Program-made: the position numbers and the translations under genes
Part shown: positions 1 to 11,737 of the stretch, piece after piece
Numbering within the stretch: position 1 is the first letter of the stretch
How the letters are laid out: every line of letters starts with the position of its first letter
The notes under the pieces: generated by a model
What the model was told of the DNA's origin: nothing
Database searches by the model: none
Seen by the model: the letters and a program-made list of their open reading frames with translations, nothing else
DNA from: Flammulina velutipes
Lineage: Eukaryota > Basidiomycota > Agaricomycetes > Agaricales > Physalacriaceae
Reading direction: 5' to 3'
NCBI GenBank assembly: GCA_011800155.1
Contig: CM022376.1
Location: 930,001 to 994,000, forward strand
DNA: 64,000 nucleotides

Positions 1-1003
1 CTCCATCTTCCGTAGCCAATATGCAAGTCCCTTCTCTCGACTCATCTTCTCCTCCTTCCTAACCATTTCCCAGGCGGACGTTCGCGAGCTGAACGCAGCC
101 CTCGTTGCTGCTGGTCATCCCCACTTGGATTGCACCGCTCTCGACGTCCTCGCTCAGCGCCAGCTCACCCAAATCGTGAACTTCATGTGGAGCCACCGTA
201 TCTTCCTTTTGATCGTAAACAATCCCAGGTGGGATTTGGATGCAGAGGCGCTGTCGCAGCGTGCGCAGGATAGCACGCGTCTCCGCTGTCTCCGTGGATG
301 GGGGTGCATTCCCGATGTGCAGGAACGTCCTCCTTCGCTTAGGAACCGCCCGTTGTCCCACCCGGCGTCGGGTACGTCGTCCTTCGAGCCAGTCGCAGCC
401 TTCATGTCCTCCGTTGTCCAGAATCGAGCGGTCTCTTCCTCAGCCGTCGACAATTGGCGATCCTCAGTCAGGCCGTCGGTCAGGCCGTCGCATCTTCCAT
501 CTCGTCCCCTCCAATCTCCGCCCCCACTCCCCCGCTACAGTCCTACTCCCAGAGTCGCGTTTACCCAGCGCATAACCAGGTCAGGGAGGGTCGAGGACCC
601 CGAGATCCAGTACTTGGGTCGACGGCGCCAGAGCCATGGGGGCGACCAGCGCGCACGTCGGGGGTCCCGGAGAGACCTAGGAGCGCGCCTTCCGGCTTGA
701 CACGCCTCGCCTCCAACTACTCTTCCAACCTCCCGGGCCACCGGGGCCAATGCACTTGTGGCGCCTTCGACTACAGGGGGTTCTTCCCGACTCCTGTCCC
801 CACTCGCGTACCATCCTACCAGTCCTCCCCCTTGGAGTCCCGTTCCGGGAGTGGTCGCGGACGACAACGCCATTCCGCCCCTCGTGGACGTCCAAACTAG
901 CGATTCCACTCGCGAATCCATGAGCGAAAGTGATGACGAGGGGGCGGAATACAGGGACCATGCCGATTATGTCAAAAAGGAGTTTGACGTCGACTTAGAG
1001 TAG
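1..1003 (+). pseudogene. Unknown Pro/Ser/Arg-rich protein, 5' end outside window, in-frame stop
   Basis: The gene enters from the left edge. A splice acceptor (ttcccag) at about 65-72 is followed by an open frame starting ADVRELNAALVAAGHPHLD. The frame runs as an Arg/Pro/Ser-rich low-complexity protein to an acidic tail (SESDDEGAEYRDHADY) and a stop at 1001-1003. A TGA at 698-700 interrupts this frame, and coding-like sequence continues in the same frame on both sides. So it is either a nonsense mutation or part of an intron I could not place with good splice sites; a donor at about 611 with an acceptor at about 776 removes it but shifts to a frame ending at 900. No domain is recognised. It lies 5' of and co-oriented with the unknown gene at 1558-3269, and both look like fast-evolving accessory proteins of the mobile-element island. 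Confidence 0.4.
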
Positions 1004-1557
1004 TGGTTTTCCTGTTTGTTGTCGTGTAGGTTCGCGCCCGTAGTTTGAAAGCGAATGCAGTTGATGTATCCTATTTTTCCGAAGTTTTTCCAGTGTACGC
1101 GCCTCGGCTCCGTTCCCTTCGCGTCCTTCCTCCTCGTGTTCGTGATTATAAGCGTGAGTTGCCGATCCCATCCATCAATCTTGTCCAAGTTTGGTATAGT
1201 TCGCGCGACGACCAATTCCTTTCCCTGGCCGCGCGTCCCAGAAAGGCAAGTGCGTCATCACTACCCTTCATCAGTGCAGGCTGTGCAACGCAATGATCGT
1301 CCCGTGTCCAGAGTACGCGGTGGTATGTTCTTGTCCAGTTTCGGGTACTTGGCTTCCAATGTCGGGAGTTCTCCGTGCTTTGATTCCAGTAAGCTTTGGT
1401 GTCCGATCCTCTTCTTTGGCAGATTTCCCTTGATAGAGTTCGTCGGCATCTTCCGATTCGTTGGACGCGTTTGAAACTCCGCTCCATCGTTCTACTTAAA
1501 TCTGCCACGCGCCTTTTTCTTCTTCCTCTTCCCATCCTTCCTTCCACTTCATAGACG

Positions 1558-3269
1558 ATGGAACCCTTGTCTCCTCCAGAATTGCGTCAAGTTCAGTCCT
1601 TTATTTTCCGCTGCCAGGCCCTCGTCCTCGATGGTGCCCCCGCCCTGGCAGCCGCCCTTCCCGGGGTGTATCGCGGTTGGGTGCGTCTCCTTTTTGTTTT
1701 CGGTTTTCTTCTCTTTCCTCGTCGTCAGATCAGGCTGATGCGCTTCCTTCCGTAGGTCGACCTTTTCCATAGTTTGAATCCTGCTCGGGCTCTTGGTCTT
1801 CTCGAGCAGCCGCAGATGTCTCCCGTGCTTGCCGTCCTCCGCCTCGCCCACAACAATTACGATGCTTCGTGGGGCTCGACCTTCGAAGTCGCGCCTTTCG
1901 ACAACCTCGACTTATGGGAAGATCCCTCCCCCGAGGCGGAGCAAGGTGACACTGATGAGCTCGCGACTCTCCAGCCTTCTGCTCCCGCCAGTCCTTCGAC
2001 GACCGCGCGGTCTCTTCCCGTCCCTGTGGAAGAGATTCCAGTAAGTCGTCGTTCCCCCTCCTTGGACCATGGGGCTCCCGTTCTTCCTGCCCTTAGCCCC
2101 GACCGTGAGTAATTCCCCTTTTTGCCCTTCGCCCTTTGCCTGACCAGCCTCCTTTCCTTCCCAGCAACTGATCCTCCGACCCCTTCGTTCCGCAACCTGT
2201 CCCTCGTGGTTAGCCCCCGTCGTCCTCGCGCGCCCTCGCCCATCCTCGCCATTGCCTCTTCTTCTCCCCCGGCTGCCTCTACGGGCGGTAGGTTCGAGAG
2301 CGAGGAGGTCGACGAGATCGTAAGTGATGGGGTCATGGCCGCCGACGAGCTCGACGATGGTCCCGCTGCCTCCGCCGATTCCTCCTGGTCTTCGCTCCCG
2401 GTCATCCCGTTCCCTCGCTCGGTTACCGGTGGCTTCCATATTCGCTGGATCCAGCACTACGGGGGCCTTCCCGGGTATTCCGCCAAGAACCGTCGGTATG
2501 GCGAACACATCCCCGAAATCCTGGAAAGCCTACGCGAGCACCTGGGAAACGGGACGCTCCAGGTAACCTACCTTCCTACCCCTTTACATCCATTTTTCTG
2601 AAGGTTTCTTTCAGCTGTACGATCCCCAGTGTTGGCGCTGCAGTCACGGCAAGAATCCCCCTTGGTTGAATGGTCTTTGTATCAGCCGCGCTGGTCAGCC
2701 GACCCGCTGCTTCGGTTGCGCCCTTGCTCGCCATGGAGAGTGTAGCGCCAATAGTCCCGCCGATGTCACCAGCACTTCCACCGTCAAACGCAAAATCCTC
2801 CCTCTTCCTGCTGGCGCTGGTTCCTCGTCTTCTTCGGCTCCTCGTCCCCGTCCTCGTCCCGCTCGTTCGACCGGCGCTCCGACCGCTGGTCCTGTGTCCG
2901 TTGTCCTTGCGCGTCGCGCTACTGCCTCCCCTGCTGCTACGGCAGGCAAGAAACGTCCCCGCTCCCCGAGTCCTTCTCCCAGTACGTTCTTCTTCATACC
3001 TTGAGTTCCCTTTTCTAACCTTTTTGAAACCTCCAGCTCCCCCCGTGGGCAACAACGCCCTTTCCTCCCTCGACGAGGTAACCCCCGCCTGGGTCGCCTC
3101 GCACGCGGCTGAACTTGCCAGCGCCCTCGCCTCCTTGGACCAAACTTCCAATGTCATTCGTGACAGCCTTGCTCGAGTCCGGGCGCTGGAAACCTTGTTT
3201 CCCAGCGCCCCTCCCGCTTCCTCCGGACCCTCCAAGCGTCGTGTCGTCAAGAAAGCTTCCAAGAAGTGA
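1558..3269 (+). CDS. Unknown cysteine-cluster protein (5 exons)
   Basis: Five exons join cleanly: 1558-about 1692 (ends GVYRGW), about 1756-2106, about 2165-2563, about 2615-2980 and about 3037-3269, all with GT/AG borders and matching phases. The protein is about 430 aa. An acidic and Ser/Pro-rich middle contains the conserved-looking stretch HIRWIQHYGGLPGYSAKNRR. Next, right at the start of exon 4, is a cysteine cluster of the form C-x2-C-x11-C-x9-C-x2-C-x7-C (from PQCWRCSHGKNPPW to ARHGECSAN), which could bind zinc. An Arg/Pro/Ser linker follows, then a helical C-terminus and the basic tail KRRVVKKASKK. The basic tail and metal-site pattern suggest a nuclear nucleic-acid-binding protein, but this is inference. 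It looks like the lineage-specific proteins that surround transposons in mushroom genomes; no named family is claimed. Confidence 0.6.
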
Positions 3270-4097
3270 GGTGGCTGGGTGAATTTTCATAGGGGTCTGG
3301 GTCCATATATTTCGTAGTATTTTCCTCCTCGCGTCGCCTGTACTATTTCCTGCATGTTCGTGTTTTGAAAATGTAAATCGTTGCAGTCCTTGGTAGTTTT
3401 CGAACAGTTCCCCTTGTGTTCTTTCCCTTTGTATCAAAGTCCTGAGGCCTCTTTGGCGTCCCGCTGAGTACCCCTTCCATACCGTCCGGGAGCCACCCGT
3501 TCAGTAAGTTGATACCGCGCGACCTTGGTGGCGCACGCGACCTCCATAAGATATCCTGTGTTTTCCGCGTATGGTGATAGGTGTAGGTCCATGTCGTTCA
3601 TGGGTGGTTCGATCGATCGCCAGTTGGTGTCTTTCGCAGGTAGGTTGTGTTAGGTAGATTGTTCGGTGGTAGTGGCGCCTGGTCGTAATTCGGTCCCGAT
3701 GTTTAACGAATGACGTGCCACTGTATTGTAGGTACACATGTGGGCACCTGTAGCTGCAGGTAGATAGAAACATGTAGGCATCTATCCCCAGGTCCCCTTT
3801 CAAAGTATTAGGGATCTATCCCTAACCGGGCCAAAGCCACCGATACTTGCAAATTCTCCTGCACTGCTTATACACCGGCCCGTGAAGCCCCATGGTACAG
3901 CCACCTAAATGACATCATATCCCGCCAGTTCATCACTATCCCGCCCATCCTTTCCGCCCCCGGCTCAAGCAGAGGCCTAAAGCGGACAGGCAGCTTGGAA
4001 AGTCCGGCGTCTCCAGGAACCGAGTCCGCAACGGGTAGAAATTAGACGCAATTGCGTGCAATTACTACTATGATACAAAATACTCTGTTGCGCCACT
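3270..4097. other. Intergenic, no gene seen
   Basis: About 830 bp between the cysteine-cluster gene and the 3' end of the KDZ transposase. No open frame of interest. It contains short tandem-like AGGGATCTATCCCT sequence near 3809-3823 (an imperfect palindrome). I looked here for a terminal repeat matching the other side of the KDZ gene and saw none by eye. Confidence 0.5.
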
Positions 4098-7000
4098 TCA
4101 ACGTGACACCATTACATTGACCCGTCTCTTTTTACCTGTCCGACCCAGTTCGTCGTTTGCAGAGAAGCGTGCCTCGAAATCTCCGTGCAGCTTTGTTTTC
4201 GTCGCTGCCTGATGCAACGCATACGCCCGCTTCCCCTCTGCAATCCGATCAGCACCACCAATCTCTTTATTCCGCCGCAACCATTCGTCTCGCTCATACT
4301 CCAGTGACGCCAGGACCCGCCGCATCTCCTCCTCCAGTAAAATTACTTCCTCCCTCCAGCGCTCCTTTCGCGCGTAGGCTTTCGTCCATTCAATCCTAAT
4401 GGCTACTCTGATGTTAGAAGTGAATGTGGCGCAGCCAGAAAAATCGGACTTACATTCATGTAGATATTCATCTGTGTCTGGGTCTGGGACACCGTCAGCC
4501 GTCCAGATCCAGCTCAGCTTGCGGCGGCTCGCTCCCCGCGCTTCAGCACCATTCTCCTCTTCATCCTCCACCTCTGCATCCGCAACCATAGCACGCTTGC
4601 CATTTCGACCGATTTTTGCAAGGCGCCGGGCTCGCTGTCCATCATAGTCTGTGACAAAGCGAGTCGACACGTCACTGTCTGCCAGAGGACGGAAGTGCTG
4701 CCATTTGGTCTCGCCATCCAACCAAACCAATGCCTGACGACCAACATGATAGCGACGGACTGAGCTATCGATGCGGTCACTCAGGCGGTCGAGAGCGCCA
4801 CGGGATCGTGTAGTCTTCGTTTGACCACGGAGGTTGGCGTTTCGGAACCGAATTAGATGGGATTTTGAGTGCAGATGGATGCGCAACGTCGCCAGTTGAG
4901 TCGAGCATTGCGCCTCCCGCAAGCGAGACTCCGTTGAAAACACCGAACGCCGATAGGACTGGCCACGATCCGCTCGAGGAATTTCGGACGGCAGGAACAA
5001 CTTCACATCCTCCGCTTCCAACACCTTCAGCGGAGCCTTGGCCTTCCGCGCTGCCTCGTCCCTCTTGAGTGACATTGCCTGCTCATACTCTGAAGCCAGA
5101 ACCAACGCCTGAGGCATATATGTCGCCTGTAGCGCGCGGAATTGCCTAAGCTTCTTCCAAAATCCAGTTCGCCGTGATTGAAGAAGGCGTGCGTGCCCAT
5201 CTTCTTTGCGACGAGCCTTCTTCATGTTTTTGATACGTAGCCTACACAAAGTTGGTCATAAGTTCTCACAGCTACAATAAACAGATAGAGGGGAACGTAC
5301 TGGGTGCTTTGAATGTGAAGTCCTAGACGAACAAAAGCCAGAGCCCCGGCCATACCCTTCTCCTCCCGTGCCGAAACAGTAGTATCTCTTGATGGGGTGG
5401 TCTGCTCACGTCGGAGTTCCTCCTGCTCCTCCCGATCTAGCTCGATATGGACTTTGTCAACCGTGATAGTATCTACATCAACTGTAAGCCATCCGCCCCG
5501 AAGAACACCGTTACAAGAAAGAAATACATACCTTTCCTCCATGACATCTCATAGGGATTGTCCACAGTCTTGTCCTTGCGTAGAACGAACTCTTGGGCAT
5601 GCCACTCCTTGATCCATGTCATCCATTTTTCACGCAATTTGATGTCGAGGGTGGCACTGGTGGCCTTGAAGCTCTCCGCTTGATCCTTCTGTTCCGCTTT
5701 CGCAACCTCATATCGCCGTCGTAAAATGACCCCTACAAAGTGTTGTCAGTCATGATCAGTAAGATTGAGACAGCAAGAGTCTCTTACCCAGCCCAAGGTT
5801 CTTCGTCCAGTTGAGATCATCCATGGTGTCCTCCAAGCTCTCGTGTCGCGTGTTCTCATGCATCTCCTTCGTCGCCCACGCTTTCGGGCCAAGCTTGCTC
5901 CACACACGCTCCACCGCCTCCCCATCTGTCATTCCCGCTCCTTGCTTAAACCTCAACGACTCCGAAGATGCGCACGCCTCTTCGTGCACACCTCCATGCC
6001 AAACTGGAAGTCCAACACAAATCTTTCTCCCCGCAATCTCCTCTCGCAGAATGGCAGGAAGCCGCTTCCTACGCTCCGTCAAATTTATCTTCCATTGACA
6101 TCCCACATCGTATGATACTATCAGATGGAGGAGCTCTTCACCCAATATCGACGCCCAAAATATGTAGTCCATGTTAGCATATCTATGTACCGTTCATCAG
6201 TAACTTCAATCGGACAACAAAAGGCAGAATACATACCTTTCCCCCTTCAGAAGGTCCCCCAATCCGAGCGGTCGAATCACTTCATGTCGCGTACAGATAC
6301 ATCCACCCACACCCGTCGCACGCAACCCTTTCGACAGGCGCGTATCCTTTTGCATGAGGGCGGCGAAAGCTATACAACTGCTGATCTGTGAAGCGCGTTC
6401 ATAAATCAAATTTTCCTAGGGCGACAGAATTATTTGACTTACATCCTCTTCTTTGACATAATTTTGAAGGTGTGAGAAGTAGCTTTCGTGCGGGACGATG
6501 CAACCCAAACCATCGGACAAGATAGTGTACTCCTTATTCTTGCTTTTTTGACGGAGTCGATTTTCCATGCGAAAGCAAGCGTCCATGCCCAAAATCAGTG
6601 AGTACTTGAACCTGTCGAAAGTTCTGTCAGCCCGTATATGTCGATCAGAAGGCGAGTACGTACTGCAAATTGTCGTCAACATCCTTCCAGTTCGCGGGAA
6701 GGTTGACGTTAACTCGAGGACATGCCAAACAACGAACGGCCGTTGCACCCCAAGGTGCTGAGCGAAGCCCTCCTGGAAGATATGCCACCCCCGAGCGACG
6801 CAAGCGATCCATATACGACACTTGTTGAGACATGAGACCAAACGATTTGTACCGATCTGGAACGATTTCCAGCCCCATCGCGTCGGAGAGGCGCTCAAGT
6901 GTCGTCACATAATCGCGAACGTTCACATTCGCGACAACATTCAACCGTCGGAAATGGCGAAGAGACTCAAAAGACGCCAAAGTTCGAGGTTGGGCAGTGG

Positions 7001-8259
7001 AAGCGGGGTACCAGCCCATGCGGATGTACTGTCGCCATTCATTTGCCTCGTCGGACAGGTCACAACCGCAAATCGAGGTCGCTACTGAATGGACGCCGTT
7101 GGTGTGCATCACCGTCACCAGTCTGACAGCACCTGGTAACGGGCAGGGATCGCCACCATGTCCTAGCTGCAGGCACAAACCTAAGTCCCGCAAAGACGTG
7201 CGCGAGAAGTGGCCTGCAGCAGTCCAAACCTGGAAGAATATCAGCTTCTGGATCCTTCAACGGACAAAGGCAAACCTTGATTGCATGCAGAGGGGTATAG
7301 CGATGACGTGTCAGACAGCAAGAGCGGCATTCCAGGAATTCCCCGCACGTCGTGCACTTGAAAAGTTCACTGACGGTGGAAGCAGGGGGGAGGTCCGATT
7401 CTGAGCTCAGTGACGGAGAAGGAGGGACAGAGGACGCGGCCTCAGGAGTTGGTGGAGAGGAAGCTGTAGTTTTCGGTGGGGTTTCCAAGTGAGTTTTGCA
7501 AGTCTGGCAGCAAGGACTTGGTGGTAGACTTTCACGGACAAAAATCTCGTCCAGAATTGTGGTAGCCATTGGAATGAAAAGGGACATTGGATCGTCCTAT
7601 TGTTCGTCCGGTCAGTTGGCTTCAAGAAGATAATAGCACGACCAACGTACTGAGCTCATGTAGGTCTTTTGCTTGCTTTCGCGTTTTTCACCTGTCTCGT
7701 CAATGACCGCGGCTGGATTGGAGTCCTCCTCCAAGTCGTGCCAGTTCCCCTCTGCATCTGACTCCTCCGAAGCCAGACTATCCTCCGAATCCGAATTGGC
7801 TCCCCCGATGGGTTCATCCCCCACTACTCCATGACCCAGCCAACCTTCTTCCCCCGCGGGCTCAGATAGACGAAGACGCTTTGGTATAGGTACGTCCCGC
7901 CCCTCCGCGACTCGTACAGCATGACGCCCAGTTCGAGAAAATTCAATCGTGGTGTCGACAGCTTGGCGAGTATACCCCGGCAGTGTACTAGGGCCTGCGA
8001 CAGGAAGCGAGATGTCAGATGTGTTGTTTTTTTGACGTCTGGCGGGACGAATTGCCGGGATGGTATACACTCCAGGCAAGGTTTGGGAGGGCGGACGCCG
8101 AGTCGGGGAAACGGGTGGGTTAGGAAGTCCTTTTGCCAAACGTGCTGATCGTGGGCTGAGGATGGAAGTCGTTCCAAAGTTTCGGAGTTCGTATTCGCGA
8201 CGCGCGTTATAATCCTCAGCACCGCGAGCTCTCATGTCCCATGACGATTCGGGAGCCAT
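4098..8259 (-). CDS. KDZ-superfamily transposase with N-terminal CxC2 zinc cluster
   Basis: Multi-exon minus-strand gene, ATG at 8259, stop at 4098. The order is a disordered acidic N-terminus ending KTYMSS, spliced to DDPMSLFIPMATTILDEIF, then cysteine pairs PCCQTC, FKCTTCGEFLECRSC and HRYTPLHAIK, then LGLCLQLGH and the ICGCD motif that mark the CxC2 cluster. The catalytic core follows: LILGMDACF (first Asp), a GLRATGVGGCICTRHE segment, LIVSYDVGCQW (second Asp), and MTDGEAVERVWSKLG (Glu). The C-terminus has the IEWTKAYARKERWREEVILLEEEMRRVL helix typical of the family. KDZ enzymes are DDE transposases expanded in Agaricomycetes. Every exon I checked joins in frame and no stop breaks the core, so the gene looks potentially functional. 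Terminal repeats of the element were not found. Confidence 0.9.
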
Positions 8260-8724
8260 GGGTGGGCAGCGTTGCCTCTGTACAGAATCATGGTGAGGTG
8301 AGGTTGGCGATGAACGTAGGAGAAGCGTGACAAACTGTAACTGGTCACAGAATCTTGATCTTCGTCTCGTCCTCTCACCAGCTCGAACTTTATGCGTCCA
8401 ATCTGACTCTCTCGACGTTGCTGTTCACGGATCTCGCGACTCTGACTGGCAAGTTCAGAAAGTGGCTGTCCGAACCTAAAACTGGCTTATCCGTAAGCAA
8501 TTTGCCTGATGTGTGCGCCTTGTCCTAATTGACCAATCATAGCTTTCAACAGGATGGTGCGCCTCGTCGGGTACCCTGCAGTACCTGGTTGTTATTTGCC
8601 TGATTCTTGTGTCGCCTGGTGTCGCCACGTAGCCATGCGGCGCGGCGTTTGTCTGTTGGTCTGATCATGGTTTTGAATAAATAGGTCGTCATATTGTTCC
8701 CATCCTCACCCCCTGCAGCGAGCG
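8260..8724. other. Upstream region of the KDZ gene, divergent intergenic
   Basis: About 465 bp between the KDZ start and the unknown plus-strand gene at 8725. Probably holds both promoters. A TATA-like AATAAATAG lies near 8676-8684, about 45 bp before the plus-strand ATG. No other feature seen. Confidence 0.4.
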
Positions 8725-9232
8725 ATGCCCAATCTCTCGACGTCTCTGAAGGACTCCACTCCTACCAAGGCTCCGTCCTACACGAAGAAGTCTAGGCCTA
8801 AGGTTCCGAGAGACAATGCCTTTCGCATCAGTACAGGTGGGCTTTTGTTCCATTCAGTGTATATCCTTGCCTATATTTATCATGCCTTGCAGCGACGTGT
8901 CTGTTCTTGACTCCCGTCCAATTCCGTGACCTGAGAGCCAACCGCACGGAATATCTGAAGCACAGGGGCAATCCTGAGGACCGTCTTCAATACCTACTCC
9001 GCATCTGGCACGAATTCTTGGACCTTTATCCGGAGCACAACATGCCGCCGTTTCCAGAAGATGAGGATATGGTCCAACGTTTCCACCTGTCTCGCGCCAG
9101 GGTACGTTCAATTTCTCGGACCTGTTTTCTCTTACTCATGTGCTCTCCTTGTAGGCTTTGGGTCGTAAACTGGATGGCATGCTTTACTTTGCGGCTGGCG
9201 TTCAGCATCCTTATCAGCTTCGCGCTGCGTAG
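8725..9232 (+). CDS. Unknown small protein (3 exons)
   Basis: Begins MPNLSTSLKDSTPTKAPS. The first exon ends at about 8836 with a donor GTGGGC. The second exon starts after a TTGCAG acceptor at about 8892 and reads LFLTPVQFRDLRANRTEYL and on to LYPEHNMPPFPEDEDMVQRF. The third starts after TTGTAG at about 9154 and ends GVQHPYQLRAA, stop at 9232. The product is about 130 aa: basic N-terminus, then a helical acidic part. No family recognised. It starts 465 bp from the divergent KDZ gene and could be an accessory gene of that element, but nothing proves it. Confidence 0.45.
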
Positions 9233-9589
9233 ACACGCGTCTGAGCGTCCGTATTTTTTTTGGCGCCGGAAATATGTTATCCATGTGTTTCCCGTTCCAT
9301 TCGCTCGATCTCCTATTTCTTGGGCTGCTATCGCCACGGCTCGGAAGCGGTTCCACGCCACCAAAATGAGCACGTTGTACCGTGATTTGCGTAGGGGTCT
9401 GACACTCTTACCAAAAACCGTCATGAGTGATCATGCCCCCAAGAGCCCAGCTTCCACCGTTGCCCGTCCGCCTCACTCACTCAGACATTCCGGTGAGTAT
9501 GTTACGGCCCCACGCTATTGCAATGACCAATTATTTTAGCCTTACCCAGCGACGCTGAGCTGCTTTTAGCCTGACAGTACTTCCAACGA

Positions 9590-9784
9590 GATGCTTTGCG
9601 CCTCCCCGCGTCGTTGATGCAACTCGTCGTCTCGCAGCCAAGCTGGCACCGCAATTGCCACCGGCAGCCGTGTTCCATGTCTTACGATTTCATGTGTCGG
9701 AAGAAGGGAAAACTTATGATTACCGATGGCGAGTCTGTGGATAGTATGTGGGGAAAGTTGGGCAAAGTAATGAGCAAGCTGTAG
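9590..9784 (+). pseudogene. Possible KDZ transposase remnant (catalytic Glu region)
   Basis: A 62-aa open frame contains ITDGESVDSMWGKLG, which matches the TDGEAVERVWSKLG catalytic-Glu motif of the intact KDZ gene nearby at T, D, G, E, V, W, K, L and G. Flanking sequence does not continue the family in a single frame; a shifted frame reads RRLAAKLAPQLPPAAVFHVLRFHV upstream, which may be the preceding part of the same relic. No Asp motifs are seen. Best read as a decayed fragment of a different KDZ copy, on the opposite strand from the intact gene. The similarity is short, so this is tentative. Confidence 0.35.
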
Positions 9785-9821
9785 AGTTGGTTGGTGGCTA
9801 GTACTCCAAGTGTCGTCTGCG

Positions 9822-10548
9822 TTATTCTGGACGCATCCTTGCGTTAATCCATGCTTCCCTCCGCTCCGTTTCTTTCCTTGCTTCGTCCTCCAGTACTCGC
9901 TCTTGCGACCGCCATTCTGCCTCATCAAAAAGGTACTCGTGTTTCGACTCTGGATTCACCGCAGTCTTCGACGCTTTCACATACGCATACTCCACGGGGC
10001 GGGCATATCGCAATAGAGCAGACTTAAGTGATACCCAAGACTGTGGTGTAAGATCTAGGGCCCGCTGCAGCTCGATTGTGAATTGCCCGGAGCTCCGCAG
10101 ACAGCAGGCGACATTGACGAGGTCGGCATGCTCGTATATGCCGAGATCGTGGAAACGGGCTGTGAGCGACTCCAGGGAATTATCGCGCATCCATTCCTTG
10201 ACGCTTGCATGAACGAAACAAGTGTCTGGCGAGATCATTAGACCGCACGTCAACTTGGAACGATAATAGATGCCCTCCTCCGCTTCCGGGCAACTCTCCA
10301 GATCTGAAAGTGGTAAGCTTTGTACGCCTTTCCCCAATTTTTCAAATCTGCCTACCTGTATATAAACTAGCCTGCTCGAGATAGTATCGCTCTGGTATGG
10401 GGCGGAGCGTACGAAGGGTTCTGATGATATGCCTAGCCGCCAGTAAGTATACATGCATTCTCACTGACTGCTAGATTTAAATTGATACGTACTCACAACT
10501 GAGCTCCGTGTAGACAGAGCGCAGGCGAATCTTCTCGGCGACGGACAT
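9822..10548 (-). CDS. Unknown protein (3 exons)
   Basis: ATG at 10548 (MSVAEKIRLRSVYTEL). A consistent model uses a donor GTACGT at about 10490 and an acceptor CTAG at about 10436, giving HIIRTLRTLRPIPERYYLEQ. A second intron (GTAGGC...TTTCAG, about 10359-10302) leads into LESCPEAEEGIYYRSKL and a helical protein with a Glu/Arg-rich tail ending at 9822. About 210 aa. The N-terminal pattern is faintly like LYR-motif mitochondrial proteins, but the LYR tripeptide itself is absent and I do not assign it. Its 3' end overlaps nothing, but the gene ends only 37 bp from the KDZ relic on the other strand. Confidence 0.5.
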
Positions 10549-10945
10549 GGTATGTATCGGTGGAAGAGGCTGACATTGTGCATATGAATGTATGGTAAAG
10601 GCGTCCATTTCCAACGTCAGGGCGCCAATCCATGAGTGCATTACTTGGGCTAATCACCTATTCTTTCGCTGGGTCATGATATATATTCAAGTTCATTCGA
10701 GGCATTGACGGAGACAAAGAGAAGCCAAAGCATAATTTATACCTAACTCCGTGGTTTTAACCACAGTGGGTACACCAGGGCACCGCCAATCGCCAATTTT
10801 CATAAATATCCAATAAATGTCCAATAAAGGTCCAAGATAAGGAAACGTTGATGTACATCCTGTACGTGTTTAACAGTGAACGTCCATCCATATCTAACTC
10901 TCTGATTATTTTCCGCGGGACACTCTGCGCGATCTGACCGCTGAC

Positions 10946-11682
10946 ATGGGCAGAAAGCGTATCTATTCAACAGAAGCAGAGAAGACTGAGGCGCTGCGCC
11001 GTAATCGTATGAATTGGTACGATAGGTAGGTGTTTCTATCATTATAGGTGGTGGACTTCATATTGATATTACTGACAGGAATCGCAAGAAGATACTCAAA
11101 GCATACAAGATCAAGAAGGCTGAGCAGGGCTCAGCTGGCTTGAAACCGAGGATACAGAAGCCTGCTACACCGAATGTGGCGCCATCACGGACACTGGAAA
11201 TTCAAGTCACGAAAGGGAAACAGTGCGTCGAACCCGACGCAGTTGAGGGGTATAACATTTTTTAAATTATTGGATAGCTACTGACAATATTCACAAGTGT
11301 CAGCAGTGATTGTGAGCAACCGACGCCACAGATGATCCTGGGCCACGTTCACAAGCAAAATCAACTCTTGCGCATCTTCATGGATGCTGAACCGGAGATA
11401 TTCTGCATGCATGTTGCGGAGGAGGCTTTACGCGCTCAGAAATCACACCAAATCGGGGTGGTTAAATCATATTTGGAAGCTGTGGCGACTTTCATTGATG
11501 CTGCCCGTCCTCATACTATGAGGCTCTGGAACAACTTCGGAATGTCGGCCGATTGGAGGGAGGCGAAGAATGTTCAGAATGATATGTGCCTCATCGTGCA
11601 ATATTTGGATGAAGTGCACCATGGCATTGAAACAGGGGATTTGAGAAGTGCATTGAGTCTGAATCTACTCTCTTTCCAGTAG
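10946..11682 (+). CDS. Unknown protein with basic N-terminus (3 exons)
   Basis: ATG at 10946 (MGRKRIYSTEAEKTEALRR). Intron 1 is 11026-11078 (GTAGGT...GACAG). Intron 2 runs from GTATAAC at about 11250 to GTCAG at about 11305, keeping the frame through VEGSDCEQPTPQM. The last exon ends ALSLNLLSFQ at 11682. The product is about 205 aa. Residues 1-50 are strongly basic and helical (RRNRMNWYDRNRKKILKAYK), suggesting nucleic-acid binding. The C-terminal 110 residues are helical and neutral. No catalytic motif. Similar short basic helices are common on transposon-linked proteins in mushrooms, but no family is named here. Confidence 0.5.
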
Positions 11683-11737
11683 GCATACATGTATCTGGTC
11701 GTTATCGATTGCCCGTAAATACTTGTCCTTGGCTACG

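Noticed and set aside
3500..8700. Terminal inverted repeats of the KDZ element
   Set aside because: Read both flanks in both directions; only short chance matches were seen.
10400..10548. LYR-motif mitochondrial assembly factor
   Set aside because: Helical basic pattern is similar but the LYR tripeptide is absent and the rest does not match.
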